64,000 bases of DNA from Lolium rigidum (GCF_022539505.1 NC_061513.1:351707696-351771695); one strand, 5' to 3'. Shown: positions 22,601 through 35,654, numbered from the stretch's first letter. Numbers and translations: made by a program. Notes: a model not told the origin generated them from the letters alone.

Positions 22601-24664
22601 ACGTTTCTTGGAGTATCATAATGATGATGAAGTATCCAAGAGATATATCCAAACTTTGTTGGATCAATGATGAGATAAAATATTGATGCCATTATATTTT
22701 TGTGGATTATGCTTTAGTGACTACCGCTTTTACATCGAATAGAGCATCATCATGATCCGTTGAAATGACACCATACAAGTTATGGCATGGGTATAAACCC
22801 TAATAGTCAACCAAAATCGGATGAATGTCTTTGTTGGTTATCCCGAGAGATTTAATTGGGAATTCTTCCCACGAGACAAAGACAAAAGTGTTTGTCAATG
22901 TTTCTTATTTCCGAGAAATTGTTTCGAGTGAAGTATTTGAGTGGGAGGACAATATAATTTGATAAGGTTTATGAACCTGAGCATAATGATCGAGTAGCGC
23001 AGCATCGGAATTGGTTTCGAAGCGGCCACGACGATCATGGCTCTCATGACTACAAAGTGTTTTAGCCATGGAGATCGAAGTACATATTAAACCTTGTAGG
23101 TATGGTTTACTTTGTGATCAAATAAATGATTTGTGGACAAAGGATTGATTTTGAACAATGATAAACCAACTACAAAACAAAGAAGTTATGATGGGCCTTG
23201 ACTCCATTAAAATGGCCATGCGCCATGAAATCCAAGATAGATGAATACTTTATGAAAGTAAATGGATCTATGAAATTGATAGACTTGGATGAAATATCCT
23301 TGAAGAAAGCTTGACTTATCGAAAAATTGTTTACGACAAAGTTCAAAGAGTTGAATACGATAAGATTAGATCTTCCGTAGCAATGCTTATAGTCTATGTG
23401 GATTATTCTAGTAATCACTACATATTTCTTTTATGAGATATGCTAGTAGGATGGCAAAATACACTACTTAACGAAGTATGTATACAAGATACAACCAAGA
23501 GTTTTGCTGGTCCGTGGAATACTAGTTAGGTATACAAAGCTTCAATTGGATGAAGTAAGTATCACGGAGTTGGAATCTTCACCGAGATGAAATAGTCAAA
23601 GAGTTTTTGATTTCATCGGAGACGATGAAGAAGCTTGCATTTGCAAGAAATTAAGTGGGAGCGCTAAGACACATTTATAATACTTTATGTAGGTGACATA
23701 TAGTTGGTTATAAATGATGTAATTATATACTTGATTAAAAAGGTTTCATTGAGAATTAACTTCAATGAAAGGATATGGATCTGAAACAAATTTAGTGTCA
23801 AGATCTATGAAGATAGATTGAAACACATAAATAAGTTTAAGTCAAAGTACATATGATGGATATTGAAGTAGTTCAATATAGAAATATTAAGAAAATGTTC
23901 TTGTCATGTGAAGGTTTAACAAGACTTGAGTGTATCTGACACTCAATGAGTAAAAACACATGAGTGATTATAGATCACGAATAATATGTACACAATCAGA
24001 TATCATGTGCTATAAAGTGTTATGAGCATATACCAGAATGATTCATATGATGATCATTGGACGACAGTAAGAATATCCTTGAGTACTTTAGAAGAACTAA
24101 GGATATATATATATTTTTTTTGTATGAAGAAATGACAAACAAATCGCTGTAAGGTGTTACACCGATATTGGTTTTGTCACATATAAAATATAATTTCAAT
24201 CTCAAATTAGACTAATTGTTGTTTAAAAGGTAGCACAATGAGCTAGAAGTTGTCTATGCTAGATTTAGAAGAGTTCTAAATATTGTGACGGATTCTACAA
24301 AAGAAGGCAGAGTATGTCATTATTTTGACAATGACAAAGGATGTTAAGTCAAGAGGTTCTTTGAGAACTTGGTGTAGTTCCGACGAGTCGGAACTTTGAA
24401 GCTATATTGTGTGTGACAATATTAGTGACATATTTCCAGACAGCGGAATTAAGGTTCCACCAGAAGATCAAACATATTTAAATGCCAACTCATTTGGAAA
24501 TGAGTGATGCGTTGAGACGCAAATGAATTACAAAATACATACGTTTCTGAGCGTGTCAGATCCGATGACTAAAAACCTCTCCCGTGAGCAATACATGATA
24601 AAGCACCGAGAAGGCCAAGGTGTTATATCTTTACAAATGTAAACTATATTATTGACTCTAGTGC
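19696..24664 (+). pseudogene. Decayed Copia internal region
   Basis: AT-rich with stops throughout. Recognisable traces include TPYKLWHG at 22768-22791, followed by a CLCWLSREI-like stretch, which corresponds to the integrase-to-RT linker of Copia polyproteins. A leader motif (tatgcaccgttgc(c/t)aaga-tcgtcgt...gatgatcgg-tgtgatagattc) is present twice, near 20470 and 21319, so the leader is internally duplicated. No intact gag, protease, integrase or RT remains. Confidence 0.7.
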
Positions 24665-24675
24665 AAGTGGGAGAC
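24665..24675 (+). other. Copia polypurine tract
   Basis: aagtgggagac directly before the 3' LTR. Confidence 0.85.
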
Positions 24676-26475
24676 TGAAGGAGATATGCCCTAGAGGCAA
24701 TAATAAAGTGGTTATTATTTATATCTTTATATTTATGATAAATGTTTATATATCATGCTATAATTGTATTAACCGAAACATTAGTACATGTGTGATATGT
24801 AGACAAACAAGAAGTCCCTAGTATGCCTCTTAAACTAGCTTGTTGATTAATGGATGATTAGTTTCATAATCATGAACATTGGATGTTATTAATAACAAGG
24901 TTATATCATTATATGAATGATGTAATGGACACACCCAATTAAGCGTAGCATAAGATCTCGTCATTAAGTTATTTGCTATAAGCTTTCGATACATAATTAC
25001 CTAGTCCTTATGACCATGAGATCATGTAAATCACTTATACCGGAAAGGTACTTTGATTACACCAAACACCACCTGCGTAAATGGGTGGCTATAAAGGTGG
25101 GATTAAGTATCCGGAAAGTATGAGTTGAGGCATATGGATCAACGAGTGGGATTTGTCCATCCCGATGACGGATAGATATACTCTGGGCCCTCTCGGTGGA
25201 ATGTCGTCTAATGTCTTGCAAGCATATGAATGAGTTCATAAGAGACCACATACCACGGTACGAGTAAAGAGTACTTGTCGAGAGACGAGGTTGAACAAGG
25301 TATAGAGTGATACCGAAGATCAAACCTCGGACAAGTAAAATATCGCGTGACAAAGGGAATTGGTATTGTATGTGAATGGTTCATTCGATCACTAAAGTCA
25401 TCGTTGAATATGTGGGAGCCATTATGGATCTCCAGATCCCGCTATTGGTTATTGGTCGGAGTGAGTACTCAACCATGTCCGCATAGTTCACGAACCGTAG
25501 GGTGACACACTTAAAGTTGGATGTTGAAATGGTAGAACTTGAATATGGAATGGAGTTCGAACATTTGTTCGGAGTCCGGATGAGATCCCGGACATCACGA
25601 GGAGTTCCGGAATGGTCCGGAGAATAAGATTCATATATAGGAAGTCATATTCCAAGTTTGGAAATGATCCGGTGCATTTATGGCAGGTTCTAGAAGGTTC
25701 TAGAAAAGTCCGGATGAAACGCACTATGGAAAGTGGAGTCCCGGAAGGACTCCACAAGCTTGACCAGCCAAACCCTAAGAGGAGGAGTCCCAGGTGGGCT
25801 CCACCTAGAGGTGGCCGGCCACCCCACCACAAGGAAAGGTGGGAGTCCCACCTTGAGTGGGACTCCCTCCTTGAGTAGTTTTCCCACATATGGGAGGTTT
25901 TAGTGTTGGGGTCTTATTCGAAGACTTGGACTAGAACTCTTGGGGCTTCCACCTATATAATGAGGAGGAGAGGAGGGGGGCAGCCACTCTTTTGCTCAGC
26001 CTTGGCCGCACCCCTTAGAGGGCCGGCGCCCAACCCCCTCTCTCCCCAAACCCTAGCTTCTTCTCCTCCTCCACTTCTCCCGCATATGCTTAGCGAAGCT
26101 CCGCCGGAGATCTCCACCGCCACCGCCACCACGCCGTCGTCGCTGCCGGATTCAAGGAGGAGCTACTACTTCCGCTGCCCGCCGGAACGGGGAGGTGGAC
26201 GTCGTCTTCATCAACAACCGAACGTGTGACCGAGTACGGAGGTGCTGCCCGTTCGTGGCGCCGGAACCGATCGTGATCAAGATCTTCTACGCGCTTTGCA
26301 AGCGGCAAGTGAACGTCTACCGCAGCAACAAGAGCCTCATCTTGTAGGCTTTGGAATCTCTTCAAGGGTGAGACTCGATACCCCCTCGTTGCTACCGTCT
26401 TCTAGATTGCATCTTGGCTTGGATTGCGTGTTCGCGATAGGAAAATTTTTGTTTTCTATGCAACGTTATCCTACA
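24676..26475 (+). repeat. Copia 3' LTR
   Basis: 1800 bp, near-identical to the 5' LTR. Followed by ATTTT (26476-26480). Confidence 0.95.
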
Positions 26476-26480
26476 ATTTT

Positions 26481-28427
26481 GAGACAAGCATATTATACTA
26501 AGAATGACATTTGTGCTCTCAAGAAAGTGCTCAAAGAAAGGATGGAGACACAACATAAAAGTAAAAGATTGACCCTTCGCAGAGGGAAGCAGGGATTAAC
26601 ATGCGCTAGAGCTTTTCATTTGTAAAGCAGGAGTAAAATTATTTTGAGAAGTGTTTGTTGTTGTCAACGAATGGTAATGGGTACACCAACTACCTCGCCA
26701 ACCGGACTTTCAAGAGCGGCTCCCATGAATTATTTGCATTTTTATGTGGCACTCCTTCCAACCTTTCTTACACAAACCATGGCTAACCGAATCCTCGGGT
26801 GCCTGCCAACAATCTCATACCATGAAGGAGTGCCTTTTTTAGTTTAGTTTTATTATGATGATGACACTCCCCCAACCTTTGCTTACACAAGCCATGGCTA
26901 ACCGAATCCTTCGGGTGCCGTCCAACAATCACAAACCATGGAGGAGTGTCTATTTAAGTTAATTAATTCGGGACTCGGGAATCCCATTGCCGGCTCTTTT
27001 TGCAAAATTATTGGATAAGCGGATATGCCACTATTCCATATGAGAGTCCGTCAAAAGTAAATGACAAGGTTGAAAGCTAAACACCACATACTTCCTCATG
27101 AGCTATGAAACATAAACACAAATTAAGAAGCATTTTGAAGGTTTTAAAGGTAGCGCATGAGAATTTACTTGGAATGGTTTGAAATGCCATGCATAGGTAT
27201 TTATGGTGGACACTCTGGAATAACTTGGTTTTCATGTGTTGGGAGGCACGAGCAGCGTTCCCGCTCAGTACAAGTGAAGGCTAGCAAAAGACTAGGGAGC
27301 GACAAATCAAGAGAGCAATAACTGTCATAATCATGCTTGCGGCAAAATAAATTAGCTGAGGCATAAAAGTGATACAAGAACTCTGAAGCAATGTAAATCA
27401 TTGAGGCTTAATTGACTCTTGTTCAATCATATGCATGCGTGAGCATGTGCCAAGTCGATATAAATGAATTATTCAGAGGAGGATACCACAATGCCATACT
27501 TACTTATGAATAAAACAATGCAAGCAAATATCCATGACATGCTACTCATATTAATAAATTGGAGCTAATCATGAGAGATCATGAACTACAAGACTTTCTT
27601 AAATGACATATACCTCACATTAACCAACTAAGCATGCTCACATGGATGAGTATATGTACAAAAATGAAAACAAATAGAGTTCATACCAGCCTCTCACCAC
27701 AATCAGATTGTCGTAGATCGTCATTATTGCCTTTTCACTTGTGTAGCTTGGATAATATAAAATGAAAACCACGCTCCAGCCACCGAAGACCATTGAACTC
27801 ATGATGAAATTTACAAACCAAAGAAGAACAGCAAATATTTTTGGTGTTTTCGAATTTGAGAACAAGAACAAAAGGAAACAAGTAAACAAAGCAAAATCTT
27901 TTTGGGTTTTCTTATAGCAAACTAGCAATAGCAAATAAAGCGAAACAAATGCAAGAAACCAAGATAAACAAATGATGAAGAGAAACAACAGAAATATTTT
28001 TGGTCTTTTTGTGTTTTGGGAAGGAAACAAAGCAAGAACAAGAAATAGCAAACTAAAAGAAACACAGAAAAGCGAAATGGTAGAAATCTGCCAAAACCTG
28101 ACAGCAGTACAGAAATCGATTTTTACAAAAATCTTACGTTGCTCAGTTCAAAAAGTGTTCAACTAATGAAAGTTAGATAACAACCTGGGGAACCTGCACA
28201 AAAATTTAAAACTCAAAATAACGTTCTGGCTGTGCGCACGAATTTTTACGGTAACAGCCCAGAATCTGTTTTCGAGCAGCACTTCCCCAAATATCATCTT
28301 CCTCTCATTAGAAAACCACTCAAAGAAACTAAACAAGTATATACAAGTATCCAGCAACCATAATATGCAAAGAATGAGTGATGCCGGTATACCTCCCCCA
28401 AGCTTAGGCTTTTGGCCTAAGTGGAGT
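26481..28427 (-). mobile_element. Gypsy 3' untranslated internal region
   Basis: No coding homology. The part near 27130-27310 is similar to 63740-63920 of the Gypsy at the window end (ttttaaaggtagc, ttac-tggaatgg, atggtggacac, ggctagcaa), so both elements share an ancestral interior. A second polypurine-like aagcttgggggaggt (minus strand) lies at 28391-28405, just after the ORF1 remnant. Confidence 0.65.
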
Positions 28428-29546
28428 TCAATCCCATCGAGACCATGAGGTAGTATCTCCGTGGTACGACGAAGATGGATCATATTCCGGGTATGTGCTA
28501 GAAGAAGCACCCGGATACGTGACGGTGTAATCGTAGGAGGGCTCGGCTTCCTCGGAGTCATGCTGCTGATGGAAATCTTGTATCTTCATATGTTCATCCA
28601 CCTCCTCCTTAGTGCGCGACCATGGTTGCCTGTCAATATCGAACAAACCTGGCTGGGGAAGAGGGATTTCTTTCTCATCCCCATCAGCAAACAACATTCT
28701 ATAGGTCATATTATCTAAAGTAGACTCGGTGGTAACAAATTGATGGCTTTTCATAGCAGTGATATCAAGTCTCCTAGGGGTTAATGGCACATCATTAGGA
28801 TCAATAGGAAGCTCTAAATGTGTTAAAATGCGCGAGTGCAATAGTTCCTCCAAAAATAGGCCCCTTGGTAGACAAGCGGCGAGCAATAAGAGAACCAAGA
28901 TGATAAGATGTCCGTCCGAGTAAGTGCAATATTCACGAAAGCAAGATGGTAACTAGAAATATTGCTAGTGTTCTCCCTACCAAGTATGCTAGTGGCAACG
29001 TAATATGCAAAATATTTAATGGCGGGGAGTTGAATGTTCCTTATCTTGCCCCGCTGAATGGTGCGACAATCATCGTTGGTTATCCCTCGGTAGAGCTCCA
29101 ACAAGTCCCGGGGGTTGTTATCGATCCTCCTTGCTGTACCTACAGGGCAATATCCAATGCACGACAAAATTCTTCCAATTCCAAAGTAACAGGAGTACCA
29201 TAGATCTTGAATGCAACTGTCGGATTATATTCCGTGTTTTGGAACTTGAAGCTCTCGACAAAAAATTTGGTGAGCATGTAGTATTGCTCCCTTTCATCTC
29301 CAACGTAGGTGGTTAAGCCCGCCCTGTTGACAAGGGTGAAGAAATCATCCAATATCCCTGCATTTGTCAGAAAATCATAACATGGGAAGGATGAGGCATT
29401 TGGAGCCCCATTGTCCTCTTCGGGTGCGAAGCTAGGCGCGATGATGTCCTCATTGTACGACCGCCTAATTTGGGTGGCGGTCCTAGAAGGCCTCCGGTGC
29501 TGGTTGTTCCTTTCTTGAACAATTCTCCAAATTTGAACTTCTTCAT
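28428..29546 (-). pseudogene. Athila ORF1-like gene of the Gypsy
   Basis: Minus strand from ATG 29546 (MKKFKFGELFKKGTTSTGG). It continues through LDDFFTLVNRAGLTTYVGDE and PVTLELEEFCRALDIAL to ELPIDPNDVPLTPRRLDITA and a Tyr/Ser-rich tail ending GDTTSWSRWD. This pattern is that of the additional Athila-lineage ORF found in Triticeae Gypsy elements. At least three frame changes (near 29395, 29140 and 28900) break it. Its role in the element is unknown to me. Confidence 0.65.
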
Positions 29547-30329
29547 TTTCTGAAATTTTTCAACAAACAATATAAAACTTGATTTGATGACATATAATTG
29601 AGGGGAACTACCATAGGAACTTGCTAGAGTACTAATCATGCATCAAAACTAATTTCTACCACTTAGAACAAGCATGCAAGCTCACTAAACATGTTACCTA
29701 CAGCAGCAAAATATTCAAGATATACTCAACCAAACAAAATTCTACTTGGATAATCGAAGGAGTCACATACCGGAGAGCAAAAGTGCCAAATTTCAAACAG
29801 AAATCTGGGCTGAGCAAAGAGATCGAAAAATCCTGAGCTCTTGAGCAAAAACGCGAGTGAGAGAAAGTTGGTTCAAGTTTTTTCGGGAGAGAGAAGATGT
29901 TGGGAGAAAGAGATGATGTAGTGGGGCAAGGAGGGGCCCACACCACATGGTGGCGCGCCCACCTCCTTGGCCGCGCCGGCCTGTGGTGTGGCACCCTGTG
30001 GTGCCCCACAGGTCATCCTCTGGTGCTCCCAGGTGCCTCGTCGAAAAATAGGACCAACGGTGTAATTTTCGCGAATTTTTGAAAATTTTGAAAAATGCAC
30101 ATTTCTGGGTATTAAGTTTATTATTACTGGCCAGGAAATTTTTTGAAATCTCAAATCAACTAAGAAACTTTGCAAATTAAAAATGCTACAGCAACTAAAG
30201 CAAGTGGAGGAAGAAAGAGATGTTGTTTACCTCCTCTATGCATATAAGATGTATTTGTTAACAAGGTTGATCAAGTCTTGCCACCAAATAAATTTTACAT
30301 AGCATATGAAGAAATAAACCTCAAATCAA

Positions 30330-32984
30330 TCATGTTACCTTGAATTGTATTGATATGGATCCAATCACAAGAGTTTGATATTCTTCTTTAGGCTCATATA
30401 TAGGACAATCAATAGTTCCCACTTTGATAGTTCTCACATTAGAAATAGTATTAACTCCGCATGCTTTTTCAATCCTCTTGGGGAAATAGACGGTGTGTTC
30501 CTTATCATCAACATTGAAAGTAACCTTTCCTTTATTGCAATCAATAACAGCCCCTGCGGTGTTAAGAAAAGGTCTCCCAAGAATAATAGACATATTATCG
30601 TCTTCGAGCATTTCCAACACAACAAAATCAGTTAATATCAAGCAGTTATTAGTAACTTGAACAGGAACATCCTCACATATACCAATAGGAATAGCAGTAG
30701 ATTTATCAGCCATTTGCAAGGATATATCAGTAGGTATCAACTTATCTAAGTAAAGTCTCTTATAAAGAGAAAAAGGCATAACACTAACACCGGCTCCCAA
30801 GTCACATAGAGCAGTTCTAACATAATTATTCTTAATAGAACAAGGAATAGTTGGTATACACGGGTCGCCCAACTTCTTTGGAACTTTGCCATTGAAAGAG
30901 TAATTAGCAAGCATAGTGGAAATTTCCTCATTGGGGATTTTCCTTTTGTTAGTAACAATATCTTTCATATACTTTGAATAAGGAGGCAATTTAATAGCAT
31001 CGATCAAAGGGATTTGCAAGAATAAAGGTTTCATCCAATCACAGAATTTATTATAGTGTTCTTCTTCCTTTGATTTTAGTTTCTTAGCAGGAAAAGGCAT
31101 TTGCTTTTGCACCCAAGGTTCTCTTTCATTACCATGTTTCTCAGCAATAAAATCTTCTTTAGTATACTTTTTATTTTTAGCATGCTTTTCAGGTTCTTCT
31201 TCAACTTCTTCTTTATCAGGAGTATCATTCTTATCATTATCTTTATCATGTTCATTACCACTTTCGGTTTCAGCATCAGAAATAGAAATACTATTAGGAT
31301 CATTAGCAGGTTCAGAGGATTCTACAACATTTTTATGTTTCTTCTTCTTTTTCTTAGATGGAGCTCTAGGTTCAATGCGATGAGAATCTTGTTCAATTCT
31401 TTTGGGATGCCCTTCAGGATATAGAGGATCCTGGGTAGAGACACCACCTCTAGTTGTTACTTCATAAGCATGTTTTTCTTTAGAATTATTTCCTAGCAAG
31501 TCATTTTGCACTTTAGTGAGTTGATCAATTTGAGTTTGAACCATATGAAAATGTTTAACAAGCATCTTAACATCATTGGAGGTTCTCTCCACAATATCAT
31601 GCAATTGACTAATAGCTTGAGAATTTTCCATTAAATGATTCTCTACCCTCATATTAAAATTTTCTTGTTTAACAATATAATTATCAAACTCATCTAAGCA
31701 TTGCGCAGGAGGTTTTGAATACGGAATATCTTCCCTAGTAAAGCGTTGAAGGGAATTTACCTCAACCATGGATGAAGGGGGAATTATCTCACATATATCT
31801 TCTATTGGAGGTAGATTCTTCACATCTTCAGATTTAATACCTTTCTCCTTGAGAGACTTCTTGGCTTCCCTCATATCTTCATCATTCAATTTAATTAAAC
31901 CCCTCTTCTTCATTATTGGCGTTGGAGTTGGTTCAGGCGTAGTCCAATCATCATAATTCCGGCCTATTTTAGCCAATAATTCTTCGACGTCGTCTGGAGT
32001 TCTTTCCTGAAAACACAACCAAGCACAACTATCCAGGTATGCCCTAGACTCAATGGTTAGTCCACTATAAAATATATCAAGTAAATCATGCTTTTCCAAA
32101 TCATGGTCGAGGCAGAGCTCTAATAAGAGAGCAAAATCTCGCCCAAGCTTCGGGCAATTTCTCTTCATCTCCCCGATCAAAATTATAAACTCTCCGCAAA
32201 GCAAGCATGTTGAGCGCTAGCAGAAAATATTTCCGGAAGAAAACAGCAAGCAATTCTTTTGGGCTTTTAATAGAACTAGGTGGCAAACTATTATACCAAG
32301 TTTTAGCGTCATCCTTTAATGAGAATGGAAAGATTTTAGCAACAAAGTAAGTACGCTTCTTAACATCATCGGAAAACAAGCTACTCAAAGTAGATAACTC
32401 AGTCATGTGTTCAACAGCACTTTCTTTTTCAGTACCACAAAAGGGTGTTTTCTCAACAATAGCTATGTGAGATAGATCAAGAGAAAAATCATAATCTTTA
32501 CCCTTAATGTTTATAGGACATGTGGCAAATTTAGGATCAGGAGACAGTTTATATCTAACAGTATGTTCTGCAAGGAACTTTTTAATTTTTCTTGCATCAG
32601 TAGTAGCATGGCATTTTTCAATAAAATCATCATCAAGTTCCACATAATCTTCATCAAAATCATCACTAGAGTATTCAAGTTCGGGTGAATTAACGAGTGT
32701 AGTAACATCAGGAGTTTCAGCATTTTCAATTTGTCTAGACCTAGCAATTTTAGCATCTAAAAAAGTTCCCAATGAACCACTATCATCAAGCACAACGAGA
32801 CATATTATCAATATTATGAGAGTTTTCAGATTCAGCAGAAGTACCAAGCATTTGAAGCATGTGGCGGTGAAACAAGTTTATCAATCACGGATGGTGAATC
32901 AAGAGCAACAGAGGTACTCAGAGTTGTACCTTTTCTTGTAGTGGATGGTAATATGGCGACCTTAGTATCGCGAGTTTTACCCAT
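30330..32984 (-). pseudogene. Gypsy gag-protease polyprotein, frameshifted
   Basis: Minus strand from ATG 32984 (MGKTRDTKVA). The open parts are 32847-32101 (gag core, with TYFVAKIFPFSLKDDAKTWY and FFRKYFLLALN) and 32204-30330, a 624-codon stretch. The latter has the gag C-terminus, a Lys/Glu-rich linker and, near residues 468-545, the protease-like CDLGAGVSVMP and ILGRPFLNTAG. Athila-type proteases have DLGAS in place of the classical D(S/T)G, so activity is uncertain. Frame changes lie near 32860, 32790 and 32110. The frame ends at KVT-stop with no pol following. Confidence 0.85.
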
Positions 32985-33042
32985 GATGGAGAATTTGCAG
33001 CGAACAATATCAATCCAAGTGAACTTCCAAATAAAGCTATGT

Positions 33043-33060
33043 TCCCCGGCAACGGCGCCA
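33043..33060 (-). other. Gypsy primer binding site
   Basis: TGGCGCCGTTGCCGGGGA on the minus strand, the typical plant Gypsy/Athila primer site, 11 bases inside the 5' LTR. Confidence 0.9.
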
Positions 33061-33071
33061 GAAAATAGTCT

Positions 33072-34469
33072 TGATGACCCACAAGTATAGGGGATCGCAA
33101 TAGTCTTCGAGGGAAGTATTACCCAATTTATTGATTCGACACAAGGGGAGGCAAAGAACACTTGAAAGCCTTAACAGCGGAGTTGTCAATTCAGCTGCAC
33201 CTGAAAACAGACTTGCTCGCAAGAGTTTATCAGTAGTAACAGTTTTATAGCGATAGCGATAGTGAAATAACCGAAGCGAGTAACAAAGACAAGCAGTAGT
33301 GATTTTAGTAAACGAGCAGGATTAAAATATCGTAGGCACGGGGACGGATAACGGGCGTTGCATGGATGAGAGAAACTCATGTAACAATCATAGCGAGGCA
33401 TTTGCGGATAATAATAAAACGGTATCCAAGTACTAATCAATCAATAGGCATGTGTTCCAATTATAGTCGTACGTGCTCGCAATGAGAAACTTGCACAACA
33501 TCTTTTGTCCTACCGGTCGGTGGCAGCCGGGCCTCAAGGGAAACTACTCGGATATTAAGGTACTCCTTTTAGTAGAGTACCGGAGCAAAGCATTAACACT
33601 CCGTGAACACATGTGATCCTCACATCGCTACCATTCCCTCCGGTTGTCCCAATTTCTGTCACTTCGGGGCCTTTGGTTCCGGACAGCGACGTGTGTATAC
33701 AACTTGCAGGTAAGATCATAAACAACGAATATCTTCATGAATCAATAACATGTTCTGATCTGAGATCATGGCACTCGGGCCCTAGTGACAAGCATTAAGC
33801 ATAACAAGTTGCAACAATATCATAAAAGTACCATCTACGGACACTAGGCACTATGCCCTAACAATCTTATGCTATTACATGACCAATCTCATCCAATCCC
33901 TACCATCCCCTTCGGCCTACAGCGGGGGAATTACTCACACATGGATGGGGGAAACATTGCTGGTTGATGGAGAGGCGTTGGCGGTGATGGCGGTGATGAT
34001 CTCCTCCAATTCCCCGTCCCGGCGGAGTGCCGAACGGAGACTCTCGGCTCCCGCGACGGAGTTTCGCGATGTGGCGGCGTTCTGGAGGGTTTCTGGCGGC
34101 TTCGACTTCTCTCCGTGCGGTTTTAGGTCGAGGCGAATAAGTAGTCCGAGGGGGGGCGTCGGAGGCCGGCCGAGGGGGCCACACCACATGGCCGCGCGGG
34201 CCCCCCGGCCCGCGCCGCCATGTGGTGTGGGGCCCTCGGGCCTCCACTTCAATTGTCCTTCCGGCTCCGTCATTATTCCGGGAAAATAGGCCCTTTCGTC
34301 AAAATCCCGAGGTTTTTCCCGAAAGTTGGATTTACGCACAAAAACGAGACACCAGAACAGTTCTGCTGAAAACAGCATTAGTCCGCGTTAGTTGCATCCA
34401 AAATACACAAATTAGAGGCAAAACAATAGCAAAAGTGTTCGGGAAAGTAGATACGTTTTGGACGTATCA
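33072..34469 (-). repeat. Gypsy 5' LTR
   Basis: 1398 bp, pairs with 16088-17486. Confidence 0.93.
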
Positions 34470-35217
34470 GGGGGCGACGCCGGGGCGGCAGGTGGGGCAG
34501 GGCGCCGACGCGGAGCAGGAGATGTGGTGGTGGAGCTCGGTGGTGTTTCTTCCGGGTGGTGGCAAGCGTGCGCGCGGTGACCGGAGCGGAAGCAACGCCT
34601 ACACTTGACGGGGTCGCGACATTCGCTGGGCCGATGCTGGAGCCTCCCTTTATAGAGACAGTGGAAGCAACGCCCAAGGAGCCAGGTTGGTGGAGGGGGT
34701 CGCTGGGCCGAATGAATGCGCACTGTATTGATGGCAAAGCCGGCGCGGCGGATTTGACCTCGCGACCTCCCATCGGCCATGAATGCGCCGCTCGTCAACG
34801 GTCGGCTCCGCGCGGTGCTGTAGAAGATCTTGCGCAGGATCCCCACAGGCAGTAATGGAGCGGCCGAAGCCGACCCACCCACCTGCCGCATTGAAGCAGG
34901 CAGACGCGCAGACAGCAGGGGCATGGATGGTAGCGAGCTGGAGTAGCTCGGGCGGAGTCTCCGGCACCTCCTCCACGCTGTCTGTGGGGGCCGCACGCGA
35001 GGGAGGCGGCAGCGGCGGCGGATGCGCCGGATCTAGATCTGCAGAGGCTAGGATGCGGGGCAGTACCCGGGGCACCAATCCGGAGGGGATCCGCGAGGGA
35101 GGCGAGGGCGCGCAGAAGGAAGGGGAACACAGTCGCAGCTGCCAGGACCGTGGGAGGGGTGGTGTGGGCGGCCGGCGGCGCGGCCGGGGCGCGGGTGGAG
35201 GGGTTCCAGTCCTCCAT
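34470..35217 (-). pseudogene. DUF4283/zinc-knuckle type protein, N-terminal part
   Basis: On the minus strand the reading shows a tandem zinc-knuckle region, GRCFHCLYKGR...SECRDPVKCRRCFRSGHRAHACHH, then a Pro/Ala-rich linker (SPAPRRRPAPPAAPA) that runs straight into the Gypsy LTR. The linker resumes on the other side at 16087 with LPGTPAATV. The N-terminal portion (35217-34700) is not recognisable and has frame changes. Together with 14673-16087 this is one gene cut in two. Confidence 0.7.
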
Positions 35218-35264
35218 CGTGCCTCAGGTGTTAGTAGCGGAAGGCATGGGCTAACTTAATCTGA

Positions 35265-35654
35265 AGAGCTAATTACACTACTAGTCCAATAATTTGTGCA
35301 TCATGTGATAGTTTAGTCCTACATCTTCCAAAGCGTAGAACCACAGTCCTAGAACTTGTATGATATGTGAAGTTTTGGTCCTCAATCAATCAAAAATAGA
35401 CATGTGGTGTTATACTTTTTGCAAAAATAAACCCTAATATTTTTAATTTGCCCGTGTGACCTTTGATGCCATCTTACATGCGGGACCCATCTGCCAGGGC
35501 TAGGAATTAAATAAAACTAAATGTGTGAGTTAAGGGATCGAACTCGTGACCTGGTGCTAGCTCAATTTCTCGGTAGCCACTGGACCACAAATATTATACG
35601 GTCTTATTATGGACGATACACAATTATACAAATAGTAGATGCCGCTAGTCTCTA
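35265..35654. repeat. Dispersed repeat, inverted relative to 45900-46115
   Basis: tagtcctacatctt and ttggtcctcaatcaatcaaaa blocks are matched, inverted, at 46115-45900 at roughly 75% similarity. On the minus strand the part near 35535-35600 has tRNA promoter-like A and B boxes (tggtccagtgg, gagttcgatccc), and a related pair lies at 41087-41150. It may be a tRNA-derived SINE. Confidence 0.5.

Larger units (their letters stand above)
17884..26475 (+). mobile_element. Complete young Copia element, non-coding interior
   Basis: An 8592-bp element with LTRs 17884-19682 and 24676-26475, perfect ATTTT duplications, primer site and polypurine tract. By eye the LTRs differ by about three substitutions and some ten one- or two-base indels, so insertion is recent. 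The 5.0-kb interior has no ORF over about 100 codons; only decayed Copia traces remain. It must have moved using enzymes supplied in trans. Angela/BARE/Inga-like by LTR sequence. It sits in the 3' untranslated part of the Gypsy. Confidence 0.93.
16088..34469 (-). mobile_element. Athila-type Gypsy retrotransposon, pol-less, interrupted
   Basis: LTRs 16088-17486 (3' LTR) and 33072-34469 (5' LTR) frame the element, which reads on the minus strand. The flanks are gggag and ggggg, probably a five-base target duplication with one change. Order on the minus strand is 5' LTR, primer site, gag-protease remnant, Athila ORF1-like remnant, long untranslated region, polypurine tract and 3' LTR. No reverse transcriptase, RNase H or integrase was found. 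Without the nested Copia it is about 9.8 kb. LTRs differ by roughly 25 substitutions by eye. It resembles the high-copy Triticeae Sabrina/WHAM/Fatima group, but I do not assign the family. Confidence 0.88.

Noticed and set aside
35535..35600. A tRNA gene
   Set aside because: A and B box-like words are present, but no cloverleaf with a proper acceptor stem can be drawn; at most SINE-like.
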